Shown: positions 7,858 through 15,869, numbered from the stretch's first letter. The stretch: DNA of 64,000 nt from Orenia metallireducens (GCF_001693735.1 NZ_LWDV01000010.1:773415-837414), one strand, 5' to 3'. The notes: generated by a model from the sequence alone, not told the origin. Translations and numbers: made by a program.

Positions 7858-9492
7858 TTATCCTCTAGGTCTTCTAGGTTCATCACGATCATCAATTATA
7901 CATCTTGGTATAATTAACTTCTGTCCTACTTCTAAATAATCTGGATTATCTAGGTTATTTGCATCAACAATAGCATCTACTGTTGTTCTATAACGTCTAG
8001 CTATCTTATATAAGGTATCTCCAGCTTGAACCACATAGATTATCTTAGATGGTCGCTCACACTCGTCTCTGTCTACTACAGGAGATACAACAACTATATC
8101 TGTAACAATAGTTAACTGTCTGAAGTTAGTTACTTTAGCAAACTTTCTTAAGGTAACTACCAATTCAACGGTTCTATTATTTAACCTGTTACCTTTAACC
8201 TTCTTAATTTCAATGTTACTGTGGCAAGACATGCCAGCCTCTGCCTCAGGAATATTGATAAAGTTTTCAATATTAAATGGACGCTGGAAATAATGAACTG
8301 GTTGTGTTCCTGGAGTTTCATCAGCTGTTGTATCTGCAACATAAAGGACACTACCTTCTCCCTCACTTGTAACTACTACTCCACCATCTTCTACAATACA
8401 TGTTGTATTCGATAGCTGCGCATTTGTCTCCAAAATACGTTCAATATTAGGTTTTACATCTGGTACAATTAGGTCTTCAGTAACAGTTTCAGTTACTGTA
8501 TCTTCTCCAATTACCTCTTCTACTCTTAATAACTCTTCCTCTAACTCAACTCTATCACTATCAATCCCTGTTACTACCATCACCTGTTTAGGTTCAGTAA
8601 CTTTAACAAATACTTCTAGTATAGCTCTTACCTCTACTTGCCTATTACCATTTGTGATTGTATAGTCCCATCTCTTTACATTAATATCGGTAAATGAAGT
8701 CATGTCTTCGTCTGCATCTGGAACATCAATAACTTCTGAAAATGTAAGTCCCCCTTCAAAGAAGTGAACTGGTTGTGTTCCTGGAGTTTCATCAGCTGTT
8801 GTATCTGCAACATACATAACACCTACTTCAAACTCTCCATCTACAATAACTGCACCATCAGTTATTTCAACATTCTTATCCTCTAACGCTCCTCCCTCCA
8901 CCTTTAGAACTCTTTCAATTGGTGGCTTAACAGTAGGAACATCAATAATCCCTTCTACTACTACCTGATAAGTATTCTCTCCAACTACATTCTCAATTCT
9001 TAACAATTCTTTCTCTACTAATTCCTCTCTAATACCTGTTACATCAGTAATAATGTTCATTTGTCGATAATCAAATACCTTAGCAAATTTCTTAAGAACA
9101 ACAGTTACTTCTACTGTTCTCTCATCAACAAAATCATAGCTAGACCTTAAGATATCAACATCAACATAGGCACTCATATAGTCCTCTGCTTCAGGGATAT
9201 CAACGAAATTGGTAAAAGTCATCTCTCCATGGAAATAATGTACTGGCTGATCACCTTCAGCAGTATCAGCTACATACATAACACCTACTTCAATCACACC
9301 ATCAATTGTTACTCCACCTTCTTCAACAGTTACCTCAGTGGATTCAATCTTTGTGCTTACCTCTAAAATTCTCTCTATATCTGGTTTTTCTGCAACAGGT
9401 ATTGGAACCTCTTTAGTAATGGATTCTCTAACTGTATCTTCTCCAATGACATATTCAACTCTTACTTGTTCTTCTTTAAAATTTATTGCCAT
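7858..9492 (-). CDS. sipL: SipL-like spore protein, three SPOCS repeats plus LysM
   Basis: A 544-residue protein made of three repeats of the DUF3794/SPOCS domain (about residues 1-155, 160-320 and 325-470) and a C-terminal LysM (about 478-523, YVVQAGDTLYKIARRY). This is the layout of Clostridioides difficile SipL, which binds SpoIVA through its LysM domain and is needed for coat attachment to the forespore. The repeats share VMYVADTA and HYF motifs. AAGGAGG precedes the ATG. No signal peptide is present, in keeping with action in the mother-cell cytoplasm. The symbol rests on architecture; other SPOCS-LysM proteins exist. Confidence 0.82.
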   Translation of the reverse strand: MAINFKEEQVRVEYVIGEDTVRESITKEVPIPVAEKPDIERILEVSTKIESTEVTVEEGGVTIDGVIEVGVMYVADTAEGDQPVHYFHGEMTFTNFVDIPEAEDYMSAYVDVDILRSSYDFVDERTVEVTVVLKKFAKVFDYRQMNIITDVTGIREELVEKELLRIENVVGENTYQVVVEGIIDVPTVKPPIERVLKVEGGALEDKNVEITDGAVIVDGEFEVGVMYVADTTADETPGTQPVHFFEGGLTFSEVIDVPDADEDMTSFTDINVKRWDYTITNGNRQVEVRAILEVFVKVTEPKQVMVVTGIDSDRVELEEELLRVEEVIGEDTVTETVTEDLIVPDVKPNIERILETNAQLSNTTCIVEDGGVVVTSEGEGSVLYVADTTADETPGTQPVHYFQRPFNIENFINIPEAEAGMSCHSNIEIKKVKGNRLNNRTVELVVTLRKFAKVTNFRQLTIVTDIVVVSPVVDRDECERPSKIIYVVQAGDTLYKIARRYRTTVDAIVDANNLDNPDYLEVGQKLIIPRCIIDDRDEPRRPRG

Positions 9493-9572
9493 TTTATTCC
9501 TCCTTCCTTTCTATTAAACTGCTTTCATTTATAAATATATGCGACAGAAACCAAAATGTGCACAACTATCTC

Positions 9573-9595
9573 TTACAATTATTGGATAATTGTAA
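9573..9595. promoter_or_regulatory. Palindrome between divergent genes, possible operator
   Basis: TTACAATTAT-TGG-ATAATTGTAA is a perfect inverted repeat with 10-base arms. It lies in the 146-base gap between the SipL-like gene and the divergent gene at 9639, where a regulator could control both. No matching regulator can be named. Confidence 0.4.
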
Positions 9596-9638
9596 TTTAT
9601 TATTCTAGCATATATATATTATTAAGGGGGTGAATATA

Positions 9639-10040
9639 TTGACCTTAGGTTATCCTGATAAAATATTACCTTATCCTGCTGTAGAGTATATTCCTCTAAG
9701 TATTAGAACTAAAATTTTTAGTAACAACTGGGAGAATAGATATCAAAATAAGTTATATGTTTTAGATAACCAAAGTAAATCTAAATCTCTGCTAAGTAGA
9801 TTGGGAATAAATCATCCTGAGAATATTAATTTTAATAATAACTTATTAATCCTATTATTAAATGGAAAGGTAGAAGATATCTATTACCGTGGCTATAAAG
9901 TCCAGATGATTGGAGATAGTATAAATAATAGCTATCATCTCTTCACTATTACTAAGGAATACTTCTATAAAGATAAATTAACCTTCAATTTCTTCCTAGC
10001 TAACGGAGAACTTATATCAAAAGAGAGATATCAGCTTTAG
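9639..10040 (+). CDS. Hypothetical protein, 133 residues
   Basis: I do not recognise this protein. It is AT-rich with many Asn, Tyr and Ile residues and has no signal peptide or membrane segment. The second half (INFNNNLLILLLNGKVEDIY to the end) looks beta-rich and weakly recalls PrcB-type domains, too weakly to claim. A TTG start at 9639 is preferred because AAGGGGG ends eight bases before it; the GTG at 9630 overlaps that ribosome binding site. It diverges from the SipL-like gene, and its stop codon lies inside its own terminator hairpin. Confidence 0.6.
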   Translation: MTLGYPDKILPYPAVEYIPLSIRTKIFSNNWENRYQNKLYVLDNQSKSKSLLSRLGINHPENINFNNNLLILLLNGKVEDIYYRGYKVQMIGDSINNSYHLFTITKEYFYKDKLTFNFFLANGELISKERYQL

Positions 10041-10054
10041 CTGATATCTCTCTT
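10021..10054 (+). terminator. Terminator overlapping a stop codon
   Basis: AAGAGAGATATCAGCT and its inverted copy form a 16-base-pair stem with a minimal loop, followed by TTATTTATAT. The TAG stop of the 9639 gene is within the stem. Confidence 0.8.
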
Positions 10055-10167
10055 TATTTATATAGGTATCTACTTAAAATTTCGATTTAGGACAATATGG
10101 GTATATTACGACACTTTTTACTTTAAAAAGTAAACAAAATATTAGGTTAGACTTCATAGTTAGATAT

Positions 10168-10557
10168 CTAACCTATATATATTGATGGATTGGTCTCTAT
10201 TTGATCTCTACCAATCTCCTGACCTGATAAAGTAATCACTCCCTCTACTGTCTCTTCAGTAAATTGCTTAGTTTGAGTCAGTTTACTTATATTAAATAGA
10301 AGAATAACCTCTCCTGCCTCAGAACTCCCAATATGAGAAGGAACTACCCCTTTTCCTGAAATCTCTTTACCCTTTTTATCAACACCAAAAAATTCAACTT
10401 GTTTATAATCAATATTATAGTTATCAACCTTCACAGACAGATAACCTGGCACTTGCTCATCACTAGTAGTAAATAAATGACCAATTCCAATATTAATATC
10501 CCTTCTCATCCGTAATTCATACTTCTTAGGTAAGTTAGTTTTTTTCAATACTTCCAT
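10168..10557 (-). CDS. Hypothetical protein, 129 residues
   Basis: No family was recognised. The protein is soluble, with alternating polar and hydrophobic stretches that suggest beta strands (LSVKVDNYNIDYKQVEFFGV, GEVILLFNI, EGVITLSG). There is no cysteine-rich domain and no signal peptide. GGGAGG lies seven bases before the ATG, so translation is likely. It stands alone on the minus strand at the edge of the spore-type gene region, which is the only hint to a role. Confidence 0.6.
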   Translation of the reverse strand: MEVLKKTNLPKKYELRMRRDINIGIGHLFTTSDEQVPGYLSVKVDNYNIDYKQVEFFGVDKKGKEISGKGVVPSHIGSSEAGEVILLFNISKLTQTKQFTEETVEGVITLSGQEIGRDQIETNPSIYIG

Positions 10558-11158
10558 TCTATATCCTCCCTTTGATTTTTTATCACCTTAAACAGAATAA
10601 GATATATGTTAATTCATGGATTAACCTATAGTAATAAACAGCAGATAGCAAAGTTTGAAATCTCTACCCTATCTTGACTTTATATTTTTCTAATCTGCAA
10701 AAAACAATTCAAGCATCAAATCAAACACTAGCTAAGGCTAAATGATTATTTAGATATTGTTAAAAAATAATAAAAAAATTTCTAAAAGTAACTATACAAT
10801 TGTATTTAACTCAAATTAATATCCTTTCATTGATTGTATTGATAAATTTCCTAAAAATAAAAGATTAAAGGTGTTATTTAAAGATAAGCTTATGAACTTA
10901 TTATCTGGAAATCCATCAAGGAAAGATCTAACTCAGTGAGAGGAAACCTTAAGTAGATACTTAAAGGAATTAAAAATATTATTGCAGGGCTTAACCTGAA
11001 AACCAATTTACTATACAATATTATGTCAACTAAAAATAAATTATACTTAATTGTTTCAATAAAAAGCATTTATATTTCCTTATAGCCTAATCTATTGCTT
11101 TAAATCTATAGTAAATAAATCAGATATAGATTAGCCCTGAAAGATATTAATGTTAATA
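10558..11158. other. Gene-free stretch with one weak coding trace
   Basis: No complete gene is visible in these 600 bases. On the plus strand, about 10830-11000 reads as a continuous frame with one internal TGA and contains SGNPSRKDLTQ and TLSRYLKELKILLQGL, which look like helices of a DNA-binding protein. It lacks a start signal and may be a gene remnant or chance. Confidence 0.3.
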
Positions 11159-11443
11159 CTAGCTTTTGTCAGTCTTAACCTCTTCCGTACCTAAAAATAG
11201 TGCTTTAGAACCATCTTTAAATTCCTTAACTCCCATTCTCTCGTCATTTAATCTAACATCTCCTTTCTCATCTACCTCTAAATTGAAATCTTCTCCCAAA
11301 ATCTCTTCCAAAGAGTTCAAGTTTAAAATTCCTGAAGATGAAGGATCACAATATATTATAATAATGTTCTTCTGGTTAACAGATATATCTGAGTTATTCT
11401 CTTGTGTTATGTCTTTAATTAAATGGTTAATATTATCATCCAC
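11159..11443 (-). CDS. Hypothetical acidic protein, 94 residues
   Basis: A small acidic protein that I do not recognise. Residues 27-32 (IIIIYC) form a hydrophobic strand, followed by DPSSSGILNLNSLEEILGED and a charged C-terminus. The start is a GTG at 11443 with AAGGAGGG about nine bases upstream. It lies downstream of the INQ-motif gene (11499-11837) in the same direction, with a 55-base gap, and may be co-transcribed. A spore role is inferred from location only. Confidence 0.55.
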   Translation of the reverse strand: MDDNINHLIKDITQENNSDISVNQKNIIIIYCDPSSSGILNLNSLEEILGEDFNLEVDEKGDVRLNDERMGVKEFKDGSKALFLGTEEVKTDKS

Positions 11444-11498
11444 AATTCTAACCCTCCTTTTTAATTTTTACTCATACAAAATTATTAAATAATAAGCC

Positions 11499-11837
11499 CT
11501 ACTTTTTTCTGCTTTTATTACTTTGTCTGATAGTACTAGAGTCTGCATTATATACATTACTCTCAGGTTGCTCAGTTTTTTGTATAGAGTTAGCACTCTG
11601 GTTGATATTACCTTGAGATGATACACTTCTCTCCCTATTTATAGAATCACTCCCTTGGTTTACTCTAATTTCATCATCAGCTTCTGAAACAATCTGACTA
11701 GTATTGGTATCATTAGAGCAGATTACATTACTATTAGGCTGTTTAACATCTACATTACAGTTTTGACTCTGATTAATATCTCCACCAATACACCACTTCG
11801 GTAAACATTGTTTCTCCTTTTCTTTATTTCTAGACAT
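11499..11837 (-). CDS. INQ/QP-repeat small protein
   Basis: A 112-residue Asn/Ser/Gln-rich protein with two copies of a repeat: GDINQSQNCNVDVKQPNSNV and GNINQSANSIQKTEQPESNV, each followed by a short N-D-S/T stretch. The same INQ-x-QP-x-V-N-x-D pattern recurs at the C-terminus of the acidic repeat protein next door (12116-13144). Spaced Gln and Asn recall curlin-type or beta-solenoid repeats, but this is inference. The ATG at 11837 is chosen because GGGGGAGG lies just before it; an in-frame GTG at 11858 is upstream of that site. The C-terminal end is basic (RQSNKSRKK). Confidence 0.6.
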   Translation of the reverse strand: MSRNKEKEKQCLPKWCIGGDINQSQNCNVDVKQPNSNVICSNDTNTSQIVSEADDEIRVNQGSDSINRERSVSSQGNINQSANSIQKTEQPESNVYNADSSTIRQSNKSRKK

Positions 11838-12054
11838 ATTCTCCCTCCCCCTTAACACAAAATCCTCAATATACTAATTTAGATATAAGAATCTATTTTA
11901 AATAATCGTACCTTGAGTTTATATTCAAAATACTTAAGGATCTTTAATAATTACTAACTTATCATCTATACATATTATGAATTGCAATCATATTCTGTTA
12001 CTCAAAGCATATAAAAAGAAGACACTAAGGAGTAAACTATAAGCTATATTAAAT

Positions 12055-12084
12055 AGAAGTTCGACTTAATTAAGTCGAACTTCT
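12055..12084 (-). terminator. Hairpin downstream of acidic repeat gene
   Basis: AGAAGTTCGACTTAA and its inverted copy form a perfect 15-base-pair palindrome 31 bases after the stop codon at 12116. The minus-strand tail (ATTTAATATAG) is only weakly T-rich. Confidence 0.55.
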
Positions 12085-12115
12085 ATAGATTACTAAATTA
12101 GATTATAATTTCTTA

Positions 12116-13144
12116 TTAAGCTTCAACTTCATCTGTATCTTCTTCATACTCATCATCTTCAACTACATTTACTTGTTCACTCTCTGCATTAGCTTGATTT
12201 ATGGTTACATTATTATCTGCATTTACACAAGCTTGAGGTTGTTTATTATCTTGGTTAATTTGAGCAGTCTGTTCACAATCACCAGGACCATCTACTTCTG
12301 CTGTTGCCGTAGCTGTGGAATCAGCATTTGCATCTGAATCACTCTCACTCTCTGCTTCAGCTTCTGATTCTGACTCAGATTCACTCTCACTTTCTGCTTC
12401 AGCTTCTGATTCTGACTCAGATTCACTCTCACTTTCTGCCTCAGCATCTGCATCGGCTTCTCCTATACCTACTCCTACTCCTATTGCATCAGCATTTGCG
12501 TCACTATCACTTTTACTATCTGCATCAGCACAAGCATTTGCGTCACTTTCACTATCTGCATCTGCATCAGCATCGGCATTTGCATCACTTTCACTTTCAC
12601 TATCTGCATCAGCATTCGCATCACTATCACTTTCACTATCACTTTCACTATCTGCTTCTGAATCTGACTCACTGTCTGCATCAGCTTCAGACTTACTTTC
12701 TGATTCTGATTCACTCTCGCTTTCACTATCTGCATTTGCATTAGCTTCTACGTCAGCATTAGCATCTACATTGGCATCTATATCTGCATCAGCATCTAAT
12801 CCTACATCTGCATCTACGTCTGCATCAGCATCCAATCCTACATCTGCATCTACGTCTGCATCAGCATCCAATCCTACATCTGCATCTACGTCTGCATCAG
12901 CATCTAATCCTACATCTGCATCTACGTCTGCATCAGCATCTAAGTCCACCTCTGTATCTGCGTCTACGTCTGTATCAGCATCCAATCCTACATCTGCATC
13001 TACGTCCACCTCTGTATCTGCTTCTACATCTGCATCTGCGTCTGCACTAGCTCCAGCTAAAGCTGCTGCTACTGATTCAGCTACAGACTCTGATATAGCT
13101 TCAATCAAAGCATCTAAATCAATATCAATGTCAATTGGACTCAT
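12116..13144 (-). CDS. Acidic Asp/Ala and Ser/Glu repeat protein
   Basis: A 342-residue, extremely acidic, low-complexity protein. Residues 1-35 ([16 protein letters not shown]) look like an amphipathic head. Next comes an Asp-Ala-Val block with repeats of [12 protein letters not shown], then a long Ser-Glu-Ala-Asp block. The C-terminal 60 residues hold the only complex sequence, with [20 protein letters not shown] matching the INQ/QP repeats of the neighbour gene. The start at 13144 is set by AAAGGAGG; an ATG six bases earlier is too close. A sigma-K-like promoter lies at 13175-13201. I infer a spore surface or coat role. The opposite strand has a long open frame that is only a shadow of the repeats. 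Confidence 0.75.
   Translation of the reverse strand: MSPIDIDIDLDALIEAISESVAESVAAALAGASADADADVEADTEVDVDADVGLDADTDVDADTEVDLDADADVDADVGLDADADVDADVGLDADADVDADVGLDADADVDADVGLDADADIDANVDANADVEANANADSESESESESESKSEADADSESDSEADSESDSESDSDANADADSESESDANADADADADSESDANACADADSKSDSDANADAIGVGVGIGEADADAEAESESESESESEAEAESESESESESEAEAESESDSDANADSTATATAEVDGPGDCEQTAQINQDNKQPQACVNADNNVTINQANAESEQVNVVEDDEYEEDTDEVEA
12351..12434. repeat. Two 42-base tandem repeats
   Basis: Two near-identical 42-base units start at 12351 and 12393 and begin TCTGCTTCAGCTTCTGATTC. They encode the Ser/Glu/Ala part of the acidic repeat protein. Copy number could vary by slippage without shifting the reading frame. Confidence 0.8.
12798..12941. 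repeat. Four 36-base tandem repeats
   Basis: Four consecutive 36-base units (starts 12798, 12834, 12870 and 12906), each beginning AATCCTACATCTGCATCTAC, differ only at single bases. Each encodes 12 residues ([12 protein letters not shown]). Degenerate copies continue to about 13030. The unit is a multiple of three, so copy changes stay in frame. Confidence 0.9.
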
Positions 13145-13174
13145 TAGCATTCCTCCTTTTTTTAGTATTTGGTA

Positions 13175-13201
13175 TATATTATGTATTTAGGAAAAAAGTG
13201 T
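13175..13201 (-). promoter_or_regulatory. Sigma-K-like promoter, acidic repeat gene
   Basis: On the minus strand AC (13200-13201) is followed after 16 bases by CATAATATA (13175-13183). This matches the sigma-K consensus AC-N16/17-CATAnnnTA. It lies about 30 bases before the start codon. Confidence 0.6.
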
Positions 13202-13245
13202 TACAAATAATAGAGATTTTTTATTACAAACTATAGATAAAAAAA

Positions 13246-13281
13246 AGCTTAATTAAAATATAATTATATTTTAATCAAGCT
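13246..13281 (-). terminator. Terminator of the 13314 gene
   Basis: AGCTTAATTAAAATATAA and its near-perfect inverted copy form a long AT-rich stem followed on the minus strand by TTTTTTTATC. It lies 33 bases after the stop codon. Confidence 0.8.
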
Positions 13282-13313
13282 AAAATATCGCAGAAATTGA
13301 CTTATTAATCTAA

Positions 13314-14168
13314 TCAGAAAGTTTGAATACTAAAGGGTTCAGGACTACAAACTCCAGTCAATTTTTCTGTATGGTTCTCCACTTCCTCTTCATTAGAAAT
13401 TATATTCATTGTAGCCATATCTTCTTTTACAGATAATTCAAATTCACATTCTCCCCTATCTTCTTCATTAATATATAAAAGAGCAGTACCAGTGATCTTA
13501 ACTTCTTCTCCTTGCTCATTGTAAATAACTTCGTTAACTTCACCTAGAGATGAAGGAGATAATACTAACTCTATAGTCTTTTCTCCTACATTATCTTTAT
13601 GGAAATAATAAATAAAGTTCTCTTTGTCAGTACCTTCACTATGAACTACCATTGATAATTCAGTTATATTGACCTTGCTGACTGATAACATCGCTCTTTT
13701 ACCCATTACATTAATTCTAATCTTTCTTCCATATCCATATACATTACATCTAATATTATCTTGATCTTTTCGATAGACTTGATAATCTTCATCATAATCA
13801 ACTTCTTCTATACTATTTGGTGCATTTCTATTATCTGATTGACCTACATCCTGTAGTCCAAATCTATCTAAATCCTCTCTATCATCTATCTCTTCAAATA
13901 TCCTTCTCTCATCTTCTTCAAAAACTATAATAGCACAGATACAGTCAATTGGTATATAGGTTCTTTCACACCTGTCTTTACCTTTATCTCTGTCTTCAAC
14001 CAACACGACTATAGATTCATCAATTATTTCACAGATACAGCCTCTATGCCTACAGCAATCCCCACCAGATTGAATAATAATACTAACTCGCTCTGCTTCA
14101 ATCTTTAAATCATCTAACAACTTTATCAATTCTTTACTACAATAACTTCTTTCAATTAATCCACTCAT
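13314..14168 (-). CDS. Cys-rich domain protein with unique C-terminal domain
   Basis: A 284-residue protein of no known family. Residues 8-90 carry the local cysteine-rich domain: IIIQSGGDCCRHRGCICEI, then a beta-type stretch, then RTYIPIDCICAIIVF. The same domain makes up the whole of the small proteins at 15265 and 15903. Residues 90-130 are a charged linker, and 130-284 are a separate beta-rich region (KIRINVMGKRAMLSVSKVNI) seen nowhere else here. The ATG at 14168 follows AAAGGAGGGG by eight bases; the GTG at 14177 overlaps that site. The sigma-K-like promoter at 14194 suggests sporulation expression. Confidence 0.65.
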   Translation of the reverse strand: MSGLIERSYCSKELIKLLDDLKIEAERVSIIIQSGGDCCRHRGCICEIIDESIVVLVEDRDKGKDRCERTYIPIDCICAIIVFEEDERRIFEEIDDREDLDRFGLQDVGQSDNRNAPNSIEEVDYDEDYQVYRKDQDNIRCNVYGYGRKIRINVMGKRAMLSVSKVNITELSMVVHSEGTDKENFIYYFHKDNVGEKTIELVLSPSSLGEVNEVIYNEQGEEVKITGTALLYINEEDRGECEFELSVKEDMATMNIISNEEEVENHTEKLTGVCSPEPFSIQTF

Positions 14169-14193
14169 CTTATTCACCCCTCCTTTCCTAAGT

Positions 14194-14221
14194 TATAATA
14201 CGAAATACTCTAATAATTTGT
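14194..14221 (-). promoter_or_regulatory. Sigma-K-like promoter, 13314 gene
   Basis: On the minus strand AC (14220-14221), 17 bases, then CGTATTATA (14194-14202). One base differs from CATAnnnTA. It sits about 26 bases before the chosen start. Confidence 0.5.
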
Positions 14222-14284
14222 GAATAAAAGAAGAATCAAAAATATTTCTTTTAAATAGTTAAAACAATAATCTCACCACATAAA

Positions 14285-14311
14285 AAAGAGAGTTGCTTTT
14301 AACACCTCTCT
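14285..14311 (-). terminator. Weak terminator of the 14326 gene
   Basis: A seven-base-pair stem (AAGAGAG/CTCTCTT) with a 13-base loop is followed on the minus strand by TTTTTATG. It lies 15 bases after the stop codon. Confidence 0.5.
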
Positions 14312-14325
14312 TAAAACAATCTCCC

Positions 14326-15183
14326 TTATAAGACTTTTAACTTTCTTTCAACCTCAGATTTGGAATTTGAGTCTGAATCCCTAGAATCATTCTCTGTCTC
14401 TTGATTTTCATCTATAGCAATTTCATCACCTGAATTCTTCTCTCTTTTAGCTGCTATCTCCTTATCTTTATCCAGCTCTTCTATAGCAGATGAATCATCA
14501 TCTACTTTCATAATATTAGCCTCATCATCTACATTATCATCACTGTTACTATATCTATTTCTTCTTCCACCATTGTGCAACCTAACTGCTACTATCTTAT
14601 TAGTTGATATCTTAATTCGACTATTATCTTCATTTATCAGGACTATAAAATCACCGTAGACTTCACATAAGATACCGACTATCTTACAACAATCTGAACC
14701 ACTAATAACTGTTACCTCTACAAAATCAAAATTTTCTGCATGTTTAGCCAATTCATCTTTAAAAATATGAGACTCAGCACTATTATAATTATTAATAAAA
14801 ATATCTTCTTCTTTCTGTTTAAGTAACTCCTCTCTTAATTCACTTTTCAACTCTGCTTTCAATTCTTCCTTTAAACTATGTATTAATTCCCTTTCAAATT
14901 CACTTCCTTGACTTCTTCCCCTTTTAGACAATTTTCTGTCACCCCCTGTCTTTTTCCCAGCTTCTTGAGGCTCCAATTTCAAATTTATCTGCTTTAACAT
15001 ATCTAATACTTTATCAAGCTCCTTCTCACTAATATCAATATTAGAAGCATCAAATTGAGAAAAATCATTTAATGAAGGAGTAGGAGGATTACTTACCATT
15101 GGATTATTCTGATTTAATAACTCGTTGACTAGCTCTTCTAATAATGGTTCTAGAAGTTCTAAATCATAATCACTCTCCACCAT
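14326..15183 (-). CDS. Divergent Cys-domain protein with coiled-coil linker
   Basis: A 285-residue protein with the most divergent copy of the local domain. Residues 1-80 are acidic with NNPMVSNPPTPS; residues 95-135 are highly charged and likely helical (ELIHSLKEELKAELKSELRE). Residues 150-210 are the domain: VTVISGSDCCKIVGILCEVY, then IVLINEDNSRIKISTNKIVAV. Only the C-C pair and one further Cys remain of the nine to twelve seen in the small paralogues. The tail is acidic, rich in Asp, Glu and Ser. GGAGG seven bases before the ATG fixes the start. It follows the 15265 gene after a strong hairpin. Confidence 0.6.
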   Translation of the reverse strand: MVESDYDLELLEPLLEELVNELLNQNNPMVSNPPTPSLNDFSQFDASNIDISEKELDKVLDMLKQINLKLEPQEAGKKTGGDRKLSKRGRSQGSEFERELIHSLKEELKAELKSELREELLKQKEEDIFINNYNSAESHIFKDELAKHAENFDFVEVTVISGSDCCKIVGILCEVYGDFIVLINEDNSRIKISTNKIVAVRLHNGGRRNRYSNSDDNVDDEANIMKVDDDSSAIEELDKDKEIAAKREKNSGDEIAIDENQETENDSRDSDSNSKSEVERKLKVL

Positions 15184-15214
15184 CTTTAGACCTCCTTCCT
15201 AATAATTTTGATAT

Positions 15215-15250
15215 TAATCGATTGGATAATCTAGATTATCCAACCGATTA
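15215..15250 (-). terminator. Strong hairpin between two Cys-domain genes
   Basis: A 36-base near-perfect palindrome centred on TCTAGA, with one A/C mismatch. It lies 15 bases after the 15265 gene and 32 bases before the 14326 gene. The tail is not T-rich, so it may partly end transcription or protect the upstream message. Confidence 0.55.
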
Positions 15251-15264
15251 AAACAATAATTTAT

Positions 15265-15537
15265 CTAATCTCTAGGTTTACGTTTACACTCTCTTGCTGG
15301 ATGAACTAAAGCACAGATTTTATCTAATAAAATATAAGTTCTGACACATACATGATTACTATCAATTAATACTAAAAAGCAATCATCAATTTCACAGATG
15401 CATCCTGTTATTTCACAACAACCTTCACCAGATTGAATAATAATAGTTACTTCTTCATTAGTATCTTTGATTTTATTTAATAATTTAACTAAGTCATCTC
15501 TACAAGAATCATATCCTTGGATTTCAACTTCACTCAT
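15265..15537 (-). CDS. Cysteine-rich small protein, spore-type, copy 2
   Basis: A 90-residue protein with nine cysteines. It is nearly collinear with the 82-residue protein at 15903: SCRDDLVKLLNKIKDTNEEV, then IIIQSGEGCCEITGCICEI, then VRTYILLDKICALVHPA. The short strands around a G-x-x-C-x-C turn could form a small Sm-like barrel, but that is inference. The C-terminus is basic (ECKRKPRD), unlike the acidic end of its paralogue. The ATG at 15537 follows AAAGGAGGG by nine bases; the upstream ATG at 15558 precedes that site. A sigma-K-like promoter lies at 15571. Confidence 0.7.
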   Translation of the reverse strand: MSEVEIQGYDSCRDDLVKLLNKIKDTNEEVTIIIQSGEGCCEITGCICEIDDCFLVLIDSNHVCVRTYILLDKICALVHPARECKRKPRD

Positions 15538-15570
15538 ATCTCTTTTCCCTCCTTTCATTTAAAACTAATA

Positions 15571-15598
15571 CATACTATGACTCTATATCGGGATATGT
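15571..15598 (-). promoter_or_regulatory. Sigma-K-like promoter, 15265 gene
   Basis: On the minus strand AC (15597-15598), 17 bases, then CATAGTATG (15571-15579). The last base differs from CATAnnnTA. The surrounding TTAACATAT is shared with the pseudogene promoter. Confidence 0.55.
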
Positions 15599-15635
15599 TA
15601 ATAAAAATAATTGGTTAAAATTTATATAATTACTA

Positions 15636-15764
15636 TTATCCATAGCTGCATTTTGCTGGATGGACAGTGCACATATCTTATCTAGAAAAATATAGGTAAT
15701 TGCATATATACACCTTTATCTTAGTTAATAATTTCGTCAATACCTTAAAATAAAAATCTCCCAT
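15636..15764 (-). pseudogene. Decayed Cys-rich paralogue
   Basis: Read on the minus strand, an ATG at 15762-15764 leads into VLTKLLTKIK, matching the LVKLLNKIK helix of the intact copies. About 40 codons, including the CC and CIC motifs, are then missing. TYIFLDKICAL follows in another frame and HPAKCSYG in a third, matching TYILLDKICAL and HPA. So there is one internal deletion and at least two frameshifts. Its sigma-K-like promoter at 15809 is still intact. It lies between the two intact small paralogues. Confidence 0.85.
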
Positions 15765-15808
15765 TCAGCCCACCATTCCTACATCATCTCTCTGCTGCTA
15801 GATTTATA

Positions 15809-15836
15809 TATAATATGATTCTTTCCTCAAATATGT
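15809..15836 (-). promoter_or_regulatory. Sigma-K-like promoter before the pseudogene
   Basis: On the minus strand AC (15835-15836), 17 bases, then CATATTATA (15809-15817). This is a full match to AC-N16/17-CATAnnnTA, although the gene behind it is broken. Confidence 0.6.
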
Positions 15837-15841
15837 TAAAA

Positions 15842-15869
15842 AAAGAGATAAGATTAATCTTATCTCTTT
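15842..15869 (-). terminator. Terminator of the 15903 gene
   Basis: AAAGAGATAAGATT and its perfect inverted copy are followed on the minus strand by a run of seven T. It lies 33 bases after the stop codon. Confidence 0.85.

Noticed and set aside
10829..11000. Possible HTH-like gene on the plus strand
   Set aside because: Internal TGA, no start signal and no clear family; kept only as a weak coding trace.
12798..12941. Regular 36-base repeats as a CRISPR array
   Set aside because: The units are directly joined without spacers and are in-frame coding repeats; no cas genes are present.
12315..13190. Long plus-strand frame opposite the acidic repeat gene (Ser/Ala-rich)
   Set aside because: It is a by-product of the repeat codons on the other strand; the minus frame has the ribosome binding site, promoter and complex C-terminus.
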